Below, in pieces: positions 26,974-37,803 of a stretch of 64,000 nucleotides of DNA (positions within the stretch are counted from its first letter, which is position 1; each line of letters begins with the position of its first letter). Source of the DNA: Tateyamaria omphalii (GTDB taxonomy: Bacteria > Pseudomonadota > Alphaproteobacteria > Rhodobacterales > Rhodobacteraceae). The notes below the pieces were generated by a model. It saw only the letters and a list, made by a program, of their open reading frames with translations. It had not been told where the DNA came from and did not search any database. Made by a program: the position numbers and the translations under genes. The DNA lies in NCBI RefSeq assembly GCF_001969365.1, contig NZ_CP019312.1:3100001-3164000 (forward strand), written 5' to 3'.

Positions 26974-29946
26974 TCAATCCGGGTTGCCGCGGGTGAAGCT
27001 GATCTTTGACAGGTCGGGCGCCGGGCCGGTCGTGGGCAGCACCTCCACCGGGGCCGCCCCCGGTGTCAAAATATGGCGCAACAGGCCCACGGGATGGGCG
27101 CGCAGGGTCAGGCGGGTCGACACGTAATCCTCGACCACTTGCTCGCCCAGCGTCATCTCGGGCAAAAGCGCCGTGGGCTCGTCCACCACCTCGCCGTCCA
27201 GATCCTTGGCAAAGAGCGGCAGAATGTGACCGGGGGCGATGGCCTTGGCCTGCCACAGCGCATCGCGCCGCTTGATGCCCGCCCCGGCAAAGGCATCCGC
27301 CTCGGCCAACCGCTCGATCACCGCAACGCCCACACCCGCCCGGCGCCAGATGTCCTGCACGGACTGGTAGCCGTTGCCGCGGGCCACAGTGATCCACTCG
27401 GCATCTTCCTCGCTCAGCCCCTTGATCTGTCGGAACCCCAACCGCAGGGCGAGGCCCCCCTTGCCATCCGGCTCCATCGCGTTGTCCCAAAAACTCGCGT
27501 TCACGCAGATGGGCCGCACCTCGACCCCGTGTTCACGCACATCGCGCACGATCTGGGCGGGCGCGTAGAACCCCATGGGCTGCGAGTTCAAAAGCGCGCA
27601 GGCAAAGATGCCGGGATGGTGGCACTTGATCCAGCTTGAGGCATAAACAAGCAGCGCAAAGCTCGCAGCATGGCTTTCGGGGAAACCATACGAACCAAAG
27701 CCTTCGATCTGTGAAAAACACCGCTCGGCAAAGTCATCCTTATATCCATTCTTGCGCATGCCCCGCAAAAACAGCGCGCGGAATTCGCTGACGCTGCCAT
27801 GCTTTTTGAACGTGGCAAGCGACCGCCGCAGCCGGTCCGCCTGATCAGGAGTGAACCCCGCGCCCACAATAGCGATCTGCATCGCCTGCTCCTGAAAGAG
27901 CGGCACGCCCAACGTCTTGCCCAGCACCGCGCCCAATTCATCGGAGGGAAAGGACACCTCCTCCTCCCCATTCCGCCGCCGGATGTACGGATGCACCATG
28001 TCGCCCTGAATGGGCCCGGGGCGGATGATCGCGACCTCGATCACCAGATCATAGAAATTGCGCGGCCGCATCCGAGGGAGAAAATTCATCTGCGCCCGGC
28101 TTTCCACCTGAAACACACCGATACTGTCGGCTGCGCACAGCATATCATAAACACGCGGGTCCTCGGGCGGTAGAGTGGCGAGGGTGTAGTCCTGATGGTG
28201 GTGCATCTTTAAAAGGTCGAACGCCTTGCGGATGCAGGTCAGCATGCCCAGGGACAGCACATCAACCTTCAGGATGCCAAGCGAGTCGATATCATCCTTG
28301 TCCCAGCAGATGACGGTGCGGTCCTCCATCGTCGCATTCTCGATGGGGACGAGTTCGTCCAGCCGCCCCTCGGTCACGATGAAGCCGCCCACATGCTGGC
28401 TGAGATGCCTAGGAAACCCGTTGATCTCGTAGACCAGTTCGATGGTCTGCTGCAGACGGCGGTCACTGAAATCGAGGCCGATCTCAGCCATCCGCTCCGC
28501 CTCCAACCCCTTGGTCGAAAAAAAGCCCCAGAGCTGTGAGGACAGCGCGCTGATCGTATCCTCTGTCAGACCCATGGCGCGGCCTACTTCGCGGATCGCG
28601 CGCTTGCCCCGGTAATGCACGACCGTGGCGCACAGGCCCGCACGTTCGCGGCCATAGGTCTCGTAGATGTGCTGTATCACCTCCTCGCGCCGCTCGTGTT
28701 CGAAATCGACGTCAATGTCGGGGGGCTCGTCCCGAGCCTCGCTGACGAAACGCTCGAACACCATCGTGCCCATCTCTGGACTGACAGAGGTGATGCCCAT
28801 GCAATAGCACACCACCGAATTGGCCGCCGAGCCCCGCCCCTGGCACAGGATGCCGCGGGACCGGGCGAAGTGGACGATGTCTCTGACGGTCAGGAAATAG
28901 GGCTCGTAGTTCAACTTGGCGATCAGGGCAAGTTCATGGCGCAGAAGCCGCTGCGCCTTCTCCGGCGCGCCGCCGGGATAGCGCCATTTCAGTCCCTCAT
29001 AGGCCAACCGTTCCAGCCGCTGGCTGGGGGTCTCGTTCTCTGTAATTTCTGACGGGTATTCATATCGCAATTGATCAAGCGAGAAGGTCAGGCGTTGGGC
29101 CACTTCTCCGGTGCGGTGCACTGCCGCCTCGTGCCCGGCAAAGAGGCGCAGCATGTCTGCCTCATGGCGCAGCCGCCCTTCGCCATTGCTGAGCGCAGCA
29201 CGACCCAGCGCATCCACACGGCATTTCAAGCGAATGGCGCTGACCACATCGGCCAGCTTGCGCCGGGCGCCGTGGTGCATACGCGGCGCGGCGGATGCGA
29301 TGGTGGGCAGGCCCAATTCCTGCGCCTGATCCGCGATCCAGTCAAAGCGGATTCTATCTCGTCCGTCATAGCGTGGAGTCATCAACACATGGATGTTCCC
29401 GGCAAAGCGGCGCGTCAGCCGTCGCGCAGCTTGCACCCAATCAACCGCGCCGCCGTGCACCGTCTGCGTCTGTGGCCACACAAGCAGGTGGAGACCGCCC
29501 GCAAACTCTTCGAGGTCTTGAAGTTGCAGATCGCATTCCCCCTTTTCGGCCCTGCGCCGCCCCTTCGAGATGACCCGACACAGCGACCGCCACCCCTGCC
29601 GGTCCATGGGCAGCACCGTGATGGGCGGCGCATCGGAAAACATCAGCCGTGCGGCAGGGATCAGACGAGGCACCACAGTGATGGGCGCGCTTGCCGGGGC
29701 AGGGATGTGCGCAGGCCTCGGCGGGCCGATCAGACCATGGACGGCGTCGAACTCTTTCCGCTCTTTCACACTGCGGGCAATCACCTTGGCCTGCGTATGC
29801 GCCCGCACAATCCCGGCGACCGAATTGTCGTCGGCAATGGCCAACGCCTTCATCCCGATCAGCGCGGCACGGTTCACATACTCCTCGGGGTGGGACGCCC
29901 CGGTGAGGAAGGTGAAATTCGACGTGATCGACAGTTCGGCAAACAT
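26974..29946 (-). CDS. dnaE2: Error-prone DNA polymerase III alpha subunit, DnaE2/ImuC
   Basis: A 990-residue C-family polymerase for translesion synthesis. The degenerate PHP domain starts AELSITSNFTFLTGASHPEE. Polymerase motifs are GRGSAANSVVCYCMGI (about 370-385), PDIDVDFEHERREE (about 409-422, catalytic Asp pair) and ILKVDVLSLGMLT. The OB domain lies near the C terminus. It is slightly shorter than many DnaE2 proteins (1,030-1,090), which lack proofreading as a rule. The usual alphaproteobacterial partners imuA and imuB are not adjacent; the upstream gene runs the other way. Confidence 0.92.
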   Translation of the reverse strand: MFAELSITSNFTFLTGASHPEEYVNRAALIGMKALAIADDNSVAGIVRAHTQAKVIARSVKERKEFDAVHGLIGPPRPAHIPAPASAPITVVPRLIPAARLMFSDAPPITVLPMDRQGWRSLCRVISKGRRRAEKGECDLQLQDLEEFAGGLHLLVWPQTQTVHGGAVDWVQAARRLTRRFAGNIHVLMTPRYDGRDRIRFDWIADQAQELGLPTIASAAPRMHHGARRKLADVVSAIRLKCRVDALGRAALSNGEGRLRHEADMLRLFAGHEAAVHRTGEVAQRLTFSLDQLRYEYPSEITENETPSQRLERLAYEGLKWRYPGGAPEKAQRLLRHELALIAKLNYEPYFLTVRDIVHFARSRGILCQGRGSAANSVVCYCMGITSVSPEMGTMVFERFVSEARDEPPDIDVDFEHERREEVIQHIYETYGRERAGLCATVVHYRGKRAIREVGRAMGLTEDTISALSSQLWGFFSTKGLEAERMAEIGLDFSDRRLQQTIELVYEINGFPRHLSQHVGGFIVTEGRLDELVPIENATMEDRTVICWDKDDIDSLGILKVDVLSLGMLTCIRKAFDLLKMHHHQDYTLATLPPEDPRVYDMLCAADSIGVFQVESRAQMNFLPRMRPRNFYDLVIEVAIIRPGPIQGDMVHPYIRRRNGEEEVSFPSDELGAVLGKTLGVPLFQEQAMQIAIVGAGFTPDQADRLRRSLATFKKHGSVSEFRALFLRGMRKNGYKDDFAERCFSQIEGFGSYGFPESHAASFALLVYASSWIKCHHPGIFACALLNSQPMGFYAPAQIVRDVREHGVEVRPICVNASFWDNAMEPDGKGGLALRLGFRQIKGLSEEDAEWITVARGNGYQSVQDIWRRAGVGVAVIERLAEADAFAGAGIKRRDALWQAKAIAPGHILPLFAKDLDGEVVDEPTALLPEMTLGEQVVEDYVSTRLTLRAHPVGLLRHILTPGAAPVEVLPTTGPAPDLSKISFTRGNPD

Positions 29947-29994
29947 GGGTACGGCAGATTCGGTGGCAGCAGAACGCCAGTATATTCACTTTTT

Positions 29995-30008
29995 GTTCTC
30001 ATTTGAAC
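29995..30008 (-). promoter_or_regulatory. GTTC-N6-GAAC dyad upstream of dnaE2
   Basis: GTTC TCATTT GAAC lies about 50 bases before the dnaE2 start. Alphaproteobacterial LexA boxes are usually direct repeats GTTC-N7-GTTC, so this inverted form is not canonical. It is still the only GTTC-type repeat in the promoter region of an SOS-type gene. Confidence 0.3.
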
Positions 30009-30015
30009 GGCCGAA

Positions 30016-30057
30016 TTTTGGGGCTCTGCCCCGTCCTTCGGACTCCCCGGGATTTTT
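30016..30057. repeat. Palindromic intergenic repeat, copy 1 (GGGGCAGAGCCCC core)
   Basis: The element contains GGGGCTCTGCCCC (30020-30032), a small GTCC-TTC-GGAC hairpin, then ACTCCCCGGGATTTTTT. Read on the minus strand it shares CGGGGAGT followed by GGGGCAGAGCCCC with the block at 57128-57155. It could be a dispersed intergenic palindrome of the REP type, or a terminator on the plus strand. Confidence 0.45.
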
Positions 30058-30142
30058 TGAACCAGAGAAGCATGACGGTTGCGCATCATTCGGGTCGTGT
30101 GGCCCCAGATCATGGGCGCAAGATCGGGCAAAGGAGACGACA

Positions 30143-30610
30143 ATGCCCACATTCACCGCCCTACCCACCGACATCGTCCAAGCCTACCGCGCGGGCGCGC
30201 CCGACGCCTTTGGCAACCCGCCCGAGCGGCACATCTCGAACGGATCCGGCAATCCGTGCCGTCACTGCCTGCGCGATGTACCAAAAGGGGCCGAGATGCT
30301 GGTGCTGGCCCACAAGCCCTTCGACGGCGAACATCCCTATGCCGAGGTCGGGCCGATATTCCTCTGCGCCGATGCCTGCACGCGCGGGGGTGGTGCCGAC
30401 CTGCCCCCGATCCTCACCACCTCGCCCGACTATCTGCTCAAGGGATACGGGGCCGACGACCGGATCGTCTATGGCACCGGGGCCATCACGCCCACGCCCG
30501 ACATTGCCGACCGGATCGCCTCTATTTTCAACGATCCGCGCATCGCCTACATCCACGTGCGCTCTGCCCGCAACAATTGCTACCAGGCCCGTATCGACCG
30601 CACGCCATGA
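30143..30610 (+). CDS. DUF1203 domain-containing protein
   Basis: A 155-residue soluble protein. GNPCRHCLRDVPKGAEMLVLAHKPFDGEHPYAEVG is split by family motifs: the CRHCLRD loop near residue 39-45, EMLVL, and HPYAEVGPIFLCAD. The C-terminal YIHVRSARNNCYQARIDR also matches DUF1203. The function of the family is unknown; the CxxC pair suggests a metal or redox role. AAGGAGA precedes the ATG at 30143. Confidence 0.8.
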   Translation: MPTFTALPTDIVQAYRAGAPDAFGNPPERHISNGSGNPCRHCLRDVPKGAEMLVLAHKPFDGEHPYAEVGPIFLCADACTRGGGADLPPILTTSPDYLLKGYGADDRIVYGTGAITPTPDIADRIASIFNDPRIAYIHVRSARNNCYQARIDRTP

Positions 30611-30679
30611 CCCCTTGTCTGGCCTGCCACCTTGGCCCATAAACGCGCCCGCACGCGCCTCAAGCCAAGGATAGCCAAC

Positions 30680-30853
30680 ATGCCCATCGACGCGCCGGAA
30701 ACCAAGACTGTCCACACGCGTCGCGTGGCCTGTGACGGAGGAGAAGGGGCGCTGGGCCACCCGCGGGTCTGGCTGCAGATCCCCGAGGATACAGGCTGGG
30801 TTGAATGCCCCTATTGCGACTGCAAATACGTTTACGCGGACAAGAACACCTGA
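30680..30853 (+). CDS. Zinc-finger (zf-CHCC) protein, NDUFS6-like
   Basis: A 57-residue protein. C18, H27, C43 and C46 ([22 protein letters not shown]) form the CHCC zinc site of the family related to the NDUFS6 accessory subunit of respiratory complex I. In alphaproteobacteria these small proteins are widespread and may associate with complex I. The frame is open from 30632, but the ATG at 30680 gives a protein of family length. It lies 69 bases after the DUF1203 gene. Confidence 0.85.
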   Translation: MPIDAPETKTVHTRRVACDGGEGALGHPRVWLQIPEDTGWVECPYCDCKYVYADKNT

Positions 30854-30858
30854 CAGCG

Positions 30859-31311
30859 TCAGCCGTGGGCGCCCATGGCCTGCGCCACGCAGGCGGCAAT
30901 GTCGGGGTCCAAGCCGCCCTCTGTCAGAATAAATGCTCCGATCCTATGCCCGGCCCAGAATTGCAGCCGATCCCCACCCTTGGTGCGGCCGCGCCCTTTG
31001 GCCGTCCCGGTTGACCGGTGGATGTACGTGTATGTCGCGCGCCCGCTTACGCCATCGGAACAGGAAAACACCGCGCGTCCCGTTCCCAGCGCTGTGCGGT
31101 TCCACGTTCCCGAACAGGTCGCACCGGACAGGCCGCGCGCCTCAAGCACACCACTTTCGCGCCCAAAGGTGCGGCCCACATAGTAGTCCTTGCCATCGAG
31201 CGTGCAGCCAATGAAGGGCACACAATAATTGTTCTTGAGCGTACAGTCATCATCCGCGCGCACTGGCAGGGCAAAGAAAACGAACACAGGTAAAAGTACC
31301 AGCCAACGCAT
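30859..31311 (-). CDS. Hypothetical secreted protein
   Basis: A 150-residue protein with a signal peptide (MRWLVLLPVFVFFALPVRA, residues 1-19). The mature part has four Cys within about 60 residues (CTL, YCVP, GCTL, TCSG), one at FSCSD and one near the end, plus a Gly/Arg-rich KGRGRTKGG stretch before LQFWAGHRIGAF. No family is recognised. GGAGGC before the ATG at 31311 sets the start. The 3' end is 5 bases from the convergent zinc-finger gene. Confidence 0.72.
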   Translation of the reverse strand: MRWLVLLPVFVFFALPVRADDDCTLKNNYCVPFIGCTLDGKDYYVGRTFGRESGVLEARGLSGATCSGTWNRTALGTGRAVFSCSDGVSGRATYTYIHRSTGTAKGRGRTKGGDRLQFWAGHRIGAFILTEGGLDPDIAACVAQAMGAHG

Positions 31312-31438
31312 CTGCGCCTCCGTCTTGCAAAGTCCTGCCTGGCTTAGCACCCCCATTTCCGAAGATCGACCATGACATGGGAACGGCCGGAGATGGCGCC
31401 AGTGCGGCCCTCAATGCCGCATCTGTGCCGATCCGCCG

Positions 31439-32188
31439 CTAATCATCAATCACCTGCCGGATCAGCGCATCCACCTGCGTCTGCACCCGCGCATTGGCCT
31501 GCTCGATCTTCTCCGACAGCTCGCGGATCTCGGTCGCGATGATGGCAAAGCCGCGGCCCTGCTCGCCCACATGCGCCGCCTCGATCGACGCGTTGATGGC
31601 GATCAGGCCGACATTCTGTGAAATCTCACTGATCTCGTGCAGGGCCGTGCGGGCATCGGCGCCGGTCTGGGTGGCCGTGGCCCGCCGTGCCACGCGGTCG
31701 CCGTGCAATTCCGCGCTCAATCGATTCACCAGCTTGGCAAAATGCGCGTTGAACTCCGTCGCGGCAAAGCGGGTCAGCTCGCGCAAATGGCCGGCATCGC
31801 ATGTGCCCTGCTCGAACTGGCGGGCAACATCGGTCACTTCGGCCACAAACCGGCGCATCGCATCGACGCTCTCCGGCAGGTCGGAAACGGTGTGCCGCAG
31901 CCAGCTCAGCGCCTCCGGATCAATCCCCCGCTCGGGCTGCGTCCCGGCCAGCAAGCGCACACCCGAATGGGCACCGGGCATGGCCCGCTGGATCCCCTCG
32001 ATACATTTCTTGTGATCCTCGGGATCGTCAAACAGCATCCCGGCAGCGCAATACAGCGTCGCCCGCGCGCAATGCGAGCGGATCATGTCCACCGCCCGCA
32101 ATAACTCAACCCGGGCCGCAATCCCGGTTGCCCCGGACTGTTGGCCCAATACATCAGTCACATCGCCCAGGCGGTTCATCGCAGTCAT
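31439..32188 (-). CDS. Soluble methyl-accepting chemotaxis-like signalling protein
   Basis: A protein of about 249 residues without membrane segments. The C-terminal 70 residues carry the chemoreceptor hairpin tip NVGLIAINASIEAAHVGEQGRGFAIIATEIRELSE, split here as NVGLIAINASIEAAHVGEQG and GRGFAIIATEIRELSE. This tip contacts CheA and CheW. The N-terminal part is helical with a Cys/His cluster (RSHCARATLYCA) that might bind metal or haem. The signalling region is very short, so it may feed a non-motility Che system. The start is uncertain: ATG at 32188 or 32179, neither with a strong ribosome-binding site. Confidence 0.75.
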   Translation of the reverse strand: MTAMNRLGDVTDVLGQQSGATGIAARVELLRAVDMIRSHCARATLYCAAGMLFDDPEDHKKCIEGIQRAMPGAHSGVRLLAGTQPERGIDPEALSWLRHTVSDLPESVDAMRRFVAEVTDVARQFEQGTCDAGHLRELTRFAATEFNAHFAKLVNRLSAELHGDRVARRATATQTGADARTALHEISEISQNVGLIAINASIEAAHVGEQGRGFAIIATEIRELSEKIEQANARVQTQVDALIRQVIDD

Positions 32189-32291
32189 GCGCCCGTTCTG
32201 GCAAATCGAGGTTAACAAAACGCTTGTGCTTTCCCCTTTTCGGGATTCATGGCACATCACCGGGACACGGGGCTAACAGGGGGCACTTCAC

Positions 32292-35075
<2,784 letters not shown>

Positions 35076-35196
35076 CGACAGCGCCGGTTCGGTCATCGGT
35101 CGCAGAAGCGGCTTGCCCATTCCACGCCGCGACATGAATGGCTAACGTGCGCTCCGAGCTGGAGCGTAGCAGAACACAATCTGCTAGACTGCCCGA

Positions 35197-35697
35197 ATGA
35201 CGACGGCCAACCGATATAGCTTTCGCAACGCTACTCTCGACGATCTCGCTTTGCTGAAAGGATGGCAATCGACCCCGCATGTTCGCGAGTGGTGGGATGC
35301 AGATGAACCATATGATGCAGATGACTTGGCGGATCCCCGTGTTGCCCGCTGGATCGTTTCGTTTTCAGGGCAGCCTTTTGCGTACATGCAAGACTATACT
35401 GTCCATGGGTGGGACGATCACCATTTTGCCCATCTTCCAACGGGGTCGCGTGGAATTGACCAGTACATCGGAGACCCCGAAAGGCTTGGCTTGGGCCACG
35501 GCTCAGCGTTTATCACCTTGCGAATGCAAGCCATCTTTGACGCCGGCGCCCCTGTGATCGCGACCGATCCGCATCCAAAAAATGCTAGGGCGATAGCCGT
35601 CTACGCAAAACTGGGTTTCGCGCCATCTGGACCACCACAAGAAACACAATGGGGCGTTGTTTTACCGATGGTGGCCAAAAACGTGAGAGGTGCATGA
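35197..35697 (+). CDS. GNAT acetyltransferase resembling aminoglycoside 6'-N-acetyltransferase AAC(6')
   Basis: A 166-residue acetyl-CoA-dependent transferase. HVREWWDADEP, PFAYMQDYTV, SRGIDQYIGDPERLGLGHG and TDPHPKNARAIAVYAKLGF line up motif by motif with AAC(6')-Ib-like enzymes. RLGLGHG is the acetyl-CoA pyrophosphate loop. The true substrate may be an aminoglycoside or a protein N terminus, as in RimJ/RimL relatives. Base composition is visibly less GC-rich than its neighbours, and it stands alone between polA and the importer operon, so recent acquisition is possible. Confidence 0.8.
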   Translation: MTTANRYSFRNATLDDLALLKGWQSTPHVREWWDADEPYDADDLADPRVARWIVSFSGQPFAYMQDYTVHGWDDHHFAHLPTGSRGIDQYIGDPERLGLGHGSAFITLRMQAIFDAGAPVIATDPHPKNARAIAVYAKLGFAPSGPPQETQWGVVLPMVAKNVRGA

Positions 35698-35765
35698 CAG
35701 CAGAGCGCGACCCGACACGGAAAGACGCCGCCAGGGCATCAAACCCCGTTGACGCGCCGCTGGTG

Positions 35766-35781
35766 CAGTGTCGGCACACTG
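35766..35781. other. Inverted repeat between convergent genes
   Basis: CAGTGT and ACACTG are perfect 6-base arms around CGGC, in the 124-base gap between the convergent acetyltransferase and ABC permease genes. It may act as a weak terminator, but no T tract follows on either side. Nothing else is recognised in this gap. Confidence 0.3.
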
Positions 35782-35821
35782 TGAACACATGCTTAGGTCC
35801 GACGCTACAGTTGTCCCGCTG

Positions 35822-36763
35822 TCATCGTTCACCTCTGCGATAGGGAGCCATGAGCGCGTCAGGGACGCGGGCGCGGCGTGCAACCAGGATGAGCGCGCCG
35901 ATGGACAGGACGTAGGGGGCCATCAGGAACAGCTGGTAGGGCACGCCCTCGACCACCGTTTGCAGGCGCAGCTGATAGGCATCGAAGAAGGCGAAGAGCA
36001 GCGCACCGAGCAGGGCCTTGCCCGGGCGCCACGAGGCAAAGACGACCAGCGCGATGCAGATCCAGCCCCGGCCCTGCACCATCTCGGGAAAGAAGCTGTT
36101 GAAGGCTGCGGTGGTCAGGAACGCGCCGCCCACGGCCATCAGCGCCGACCCGGCAACAACGGCGCCAATGCGGATGCGGATCGGGTTCAGCCCCTGTGCC
36201 TCGACCGCGTGCGGGTTTTCGCCGGTCATGCGGATGGCGAGGCCAAGCGGCGTGCGCGCCAGCATGTAGGCCATGACCGCGACCGACAGCAGCGCCAGAT
36301 AGGTCGGCAGTGTCTGTGAAAACAGGATAGGGCCAAGCACGGGAAGTTCGGACAGGATGGGAATGCTGAGTGGGCCGAAGGGCTCGATCGTGGGGGGCAG
36401 GTCGCCAACGACCACGATCAGACGATAGAGATAGTAGGACAGGGCCGACGCAAAGAGCGTGATGCCAAGCCCGGACACATGCTGCGACAGGCCAAGCGGC
36501 ACAGTGAGCATGGCGTGCAAAAGCCCCATCAACCCGCCGCTAATCGCGGCAACCAACAGGCCCGCCCACAGATCCGCGCCCATGTAGACCGTCAGCCAAC
36601 CGGTCATGGCGCCCATGGTCATAATTCCCTCGATCCCCAGGTTCAGGACGCCCGACCGCTCGCACAAGAGCGCCCCCAGAACGCCAAAGATCAAAGGCGT
36701 CGCGATGCGCAGGACCGCCGCCCAGAGACTGGTGTTCAAGAGCAACTCCAGCGCGTCGATCAT
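35822..36763 (-). CDS. ABC transporter permease, BMP/nucleoside-type (second permease)
   Basis: A 313-residue polytopic permease of the branched-chain/nucleoside class. CERSGVLNLGIEGIMTMGAM near residue 35 is the family signature, and RMTGENPHAVEAQGLNP is the conserved cytoplasmic loop that contacts the ATPase. It partners the permease encoded just upstream, whose stop overlaps this ATG (ATGA). The frame is open far upstream to 37555, but that part is an antiphase shadow of the first permease. Last gene of the BMP importer operon. Confidence 0.92.
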   Translation of the reverse strand: MIDALELLLNTSLWAAVLRIATPLIFGVLGALLCERSGVLNLGIEGIMTMGAMTGWLTVYMGADLWAGLLVAAISGGLMGLLHAMLTVPLGLSQHVSGLGITLFASALSYYLYRLIVVVGDLPPTIEPFGPLSIPILSELPVLGPILFSQTLPTYLALLSVAVMAYMLARTPLGLAIRMTGENPHAVEAQGLNPIRIRIGAVVAGSALMAVGGAFLTTAAFNSFFPEMVQGRGWICIALVVFASWRPGKALLGALLFAFFDAYQLRLQTVVEGVPYQLFLMAPYVLSIGALILVARRARVPDALMAPYRRGER

Positions 36764-37803
36764 CGCCGCACCCGATAGGTCGTGAACATGAGCGCAACCA
36801 GCATCGTGAGCAGGCAAAGTGCCACAATGACATCCGCGATAAAGCTGGGGACGCCGGTCGCCCGGCTCATCGCGTCGGCGCCGACGAACACGGTCGCCAC
36901 AAAGAGTGCGGCGGCCACAACTCCCGCCGGATGCAGGGCCGCAAGCATCGCCACCACGATGCCCGCATAGCCGAAACCGGGCGACATGGTGGTGGTCACA
37001 CCGGCGGTCACGCCCAGCACCTCGACCGAGCCTGCCAACCCCGCAAGTGCGCCCGACAGCATGGCCACGCCCATCAGGGTGCGCGGCAGCGAAATGCCCG
37101 CGAATGTCGCCGCGCGCGCGTTCAGACCGGCGGCGCGTGTTTCGGCACCAAAGACGGTGCGGGCAAGGATGACCCAAACGACCGCTGCTGCGGCGAGAGC
37201 GAACAGAAATCCGATGTGAAGGCGCGTGCGCGGCACGAGGTCGGGCAACCGGAAGGCCCCATCGACCGGGACCGAGGACGGCCAGCCAAAGGCCAGCGGA
37301 TCGCGCAGCGGTCCCTCGATCATCATGCCGACGAACAGGATCACGATGAAATTCAGCAGGAGCGTTGTCACCACTTCGTCCACGCTGAAGCGCAGCCGCA
37401 GATAGGCGGGTCCAGCCAGCAGAAGCGCCCCGGACGCCATGCCCGCCACCATCAGAACCGGAATGCCCAAAGGACCCGGCAGGGACAGCGAGTGCCCGAT
37501 CCATGCGGTCACCAACGCGCCCACAAAGAACTGCCCCTCCGCGCCGATATTCCACAGCCGCGCGCGAAAAGCGACGGCGGCGGCGAGGCCCGTCAGGATC
37601 AGCGGCGTCGCGCGGGTCAGCATTTCAGTTATCGACAGGCGCGACCCAAGCGCGCCAACCACCATCTCGACATAGGCGGTCAGGGGGCTGACGCCTGCCG
37701 CGGCGATCAGGCCGCCAGCCAGCAACAGGGCGACAGCCACCGCGGCCAGCGGCGCGACGACGACAAGGCGCAGCGGCACCTGGGCGCGCCGTTCAAGCCG
37801 CAT
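36760..37803 (-). CDS. ABC transporter permease, BMP/nucleoside-type (first permease)
   Basis: A 347-residue membrane protein with about nine hydrophobic segments. RATPLILTGLAAAVAFRARLWNIGAEGQ, shown here as RATPLILTGL and FRARLWNIGAEGQ, is the family N-terminal signature, and RAAGLNARAATFAGI is the ATPase-contacting loop. It corresponds to the NupP/YufP type of purine-nucleoside importers. Its start overlaps the ATPase gene by 11 bases. Confidence 0.92.
   Translation of the reverse strand: MRLERRAQVPLRLVVVAPLAAVAVALLLAGGLIAAAGVSPLTAYVEMVVGALGSRLSITEMLTRATPLILTGLAAAVAFRARLWNIGAEGQFFVGALVTAWIGHSLSLPGPLGIPVLMVAGMASGALLLAGPAYLRLRFSVDEVVTTLLLNFIVILFVGMMIEGPLRDPLAFGWPSSVPVDGAFRLPDLVPRTRLHIGFLFALAAAAVVWVILARTVFGAETRAAGLNARAATFAGISLPRTLMGVAMLSGALAGLAGSVEVLGVTAGVTTTMSPGFGYAGIVVAMLAALHPAGVVAAALFVATVFVGADAMSRATGVPSFIADVIVALCLLTMLVALMFTTYRVRR

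Noticed and set aside
35822..37555. A single 577-codon frame covering both ABC permease genes
   Set aside because: Only the part from 36763 encodes a permease. The rest is an out-of-frame shadow of the other permease and ends with low-complexity Gly/Arg/Ala.
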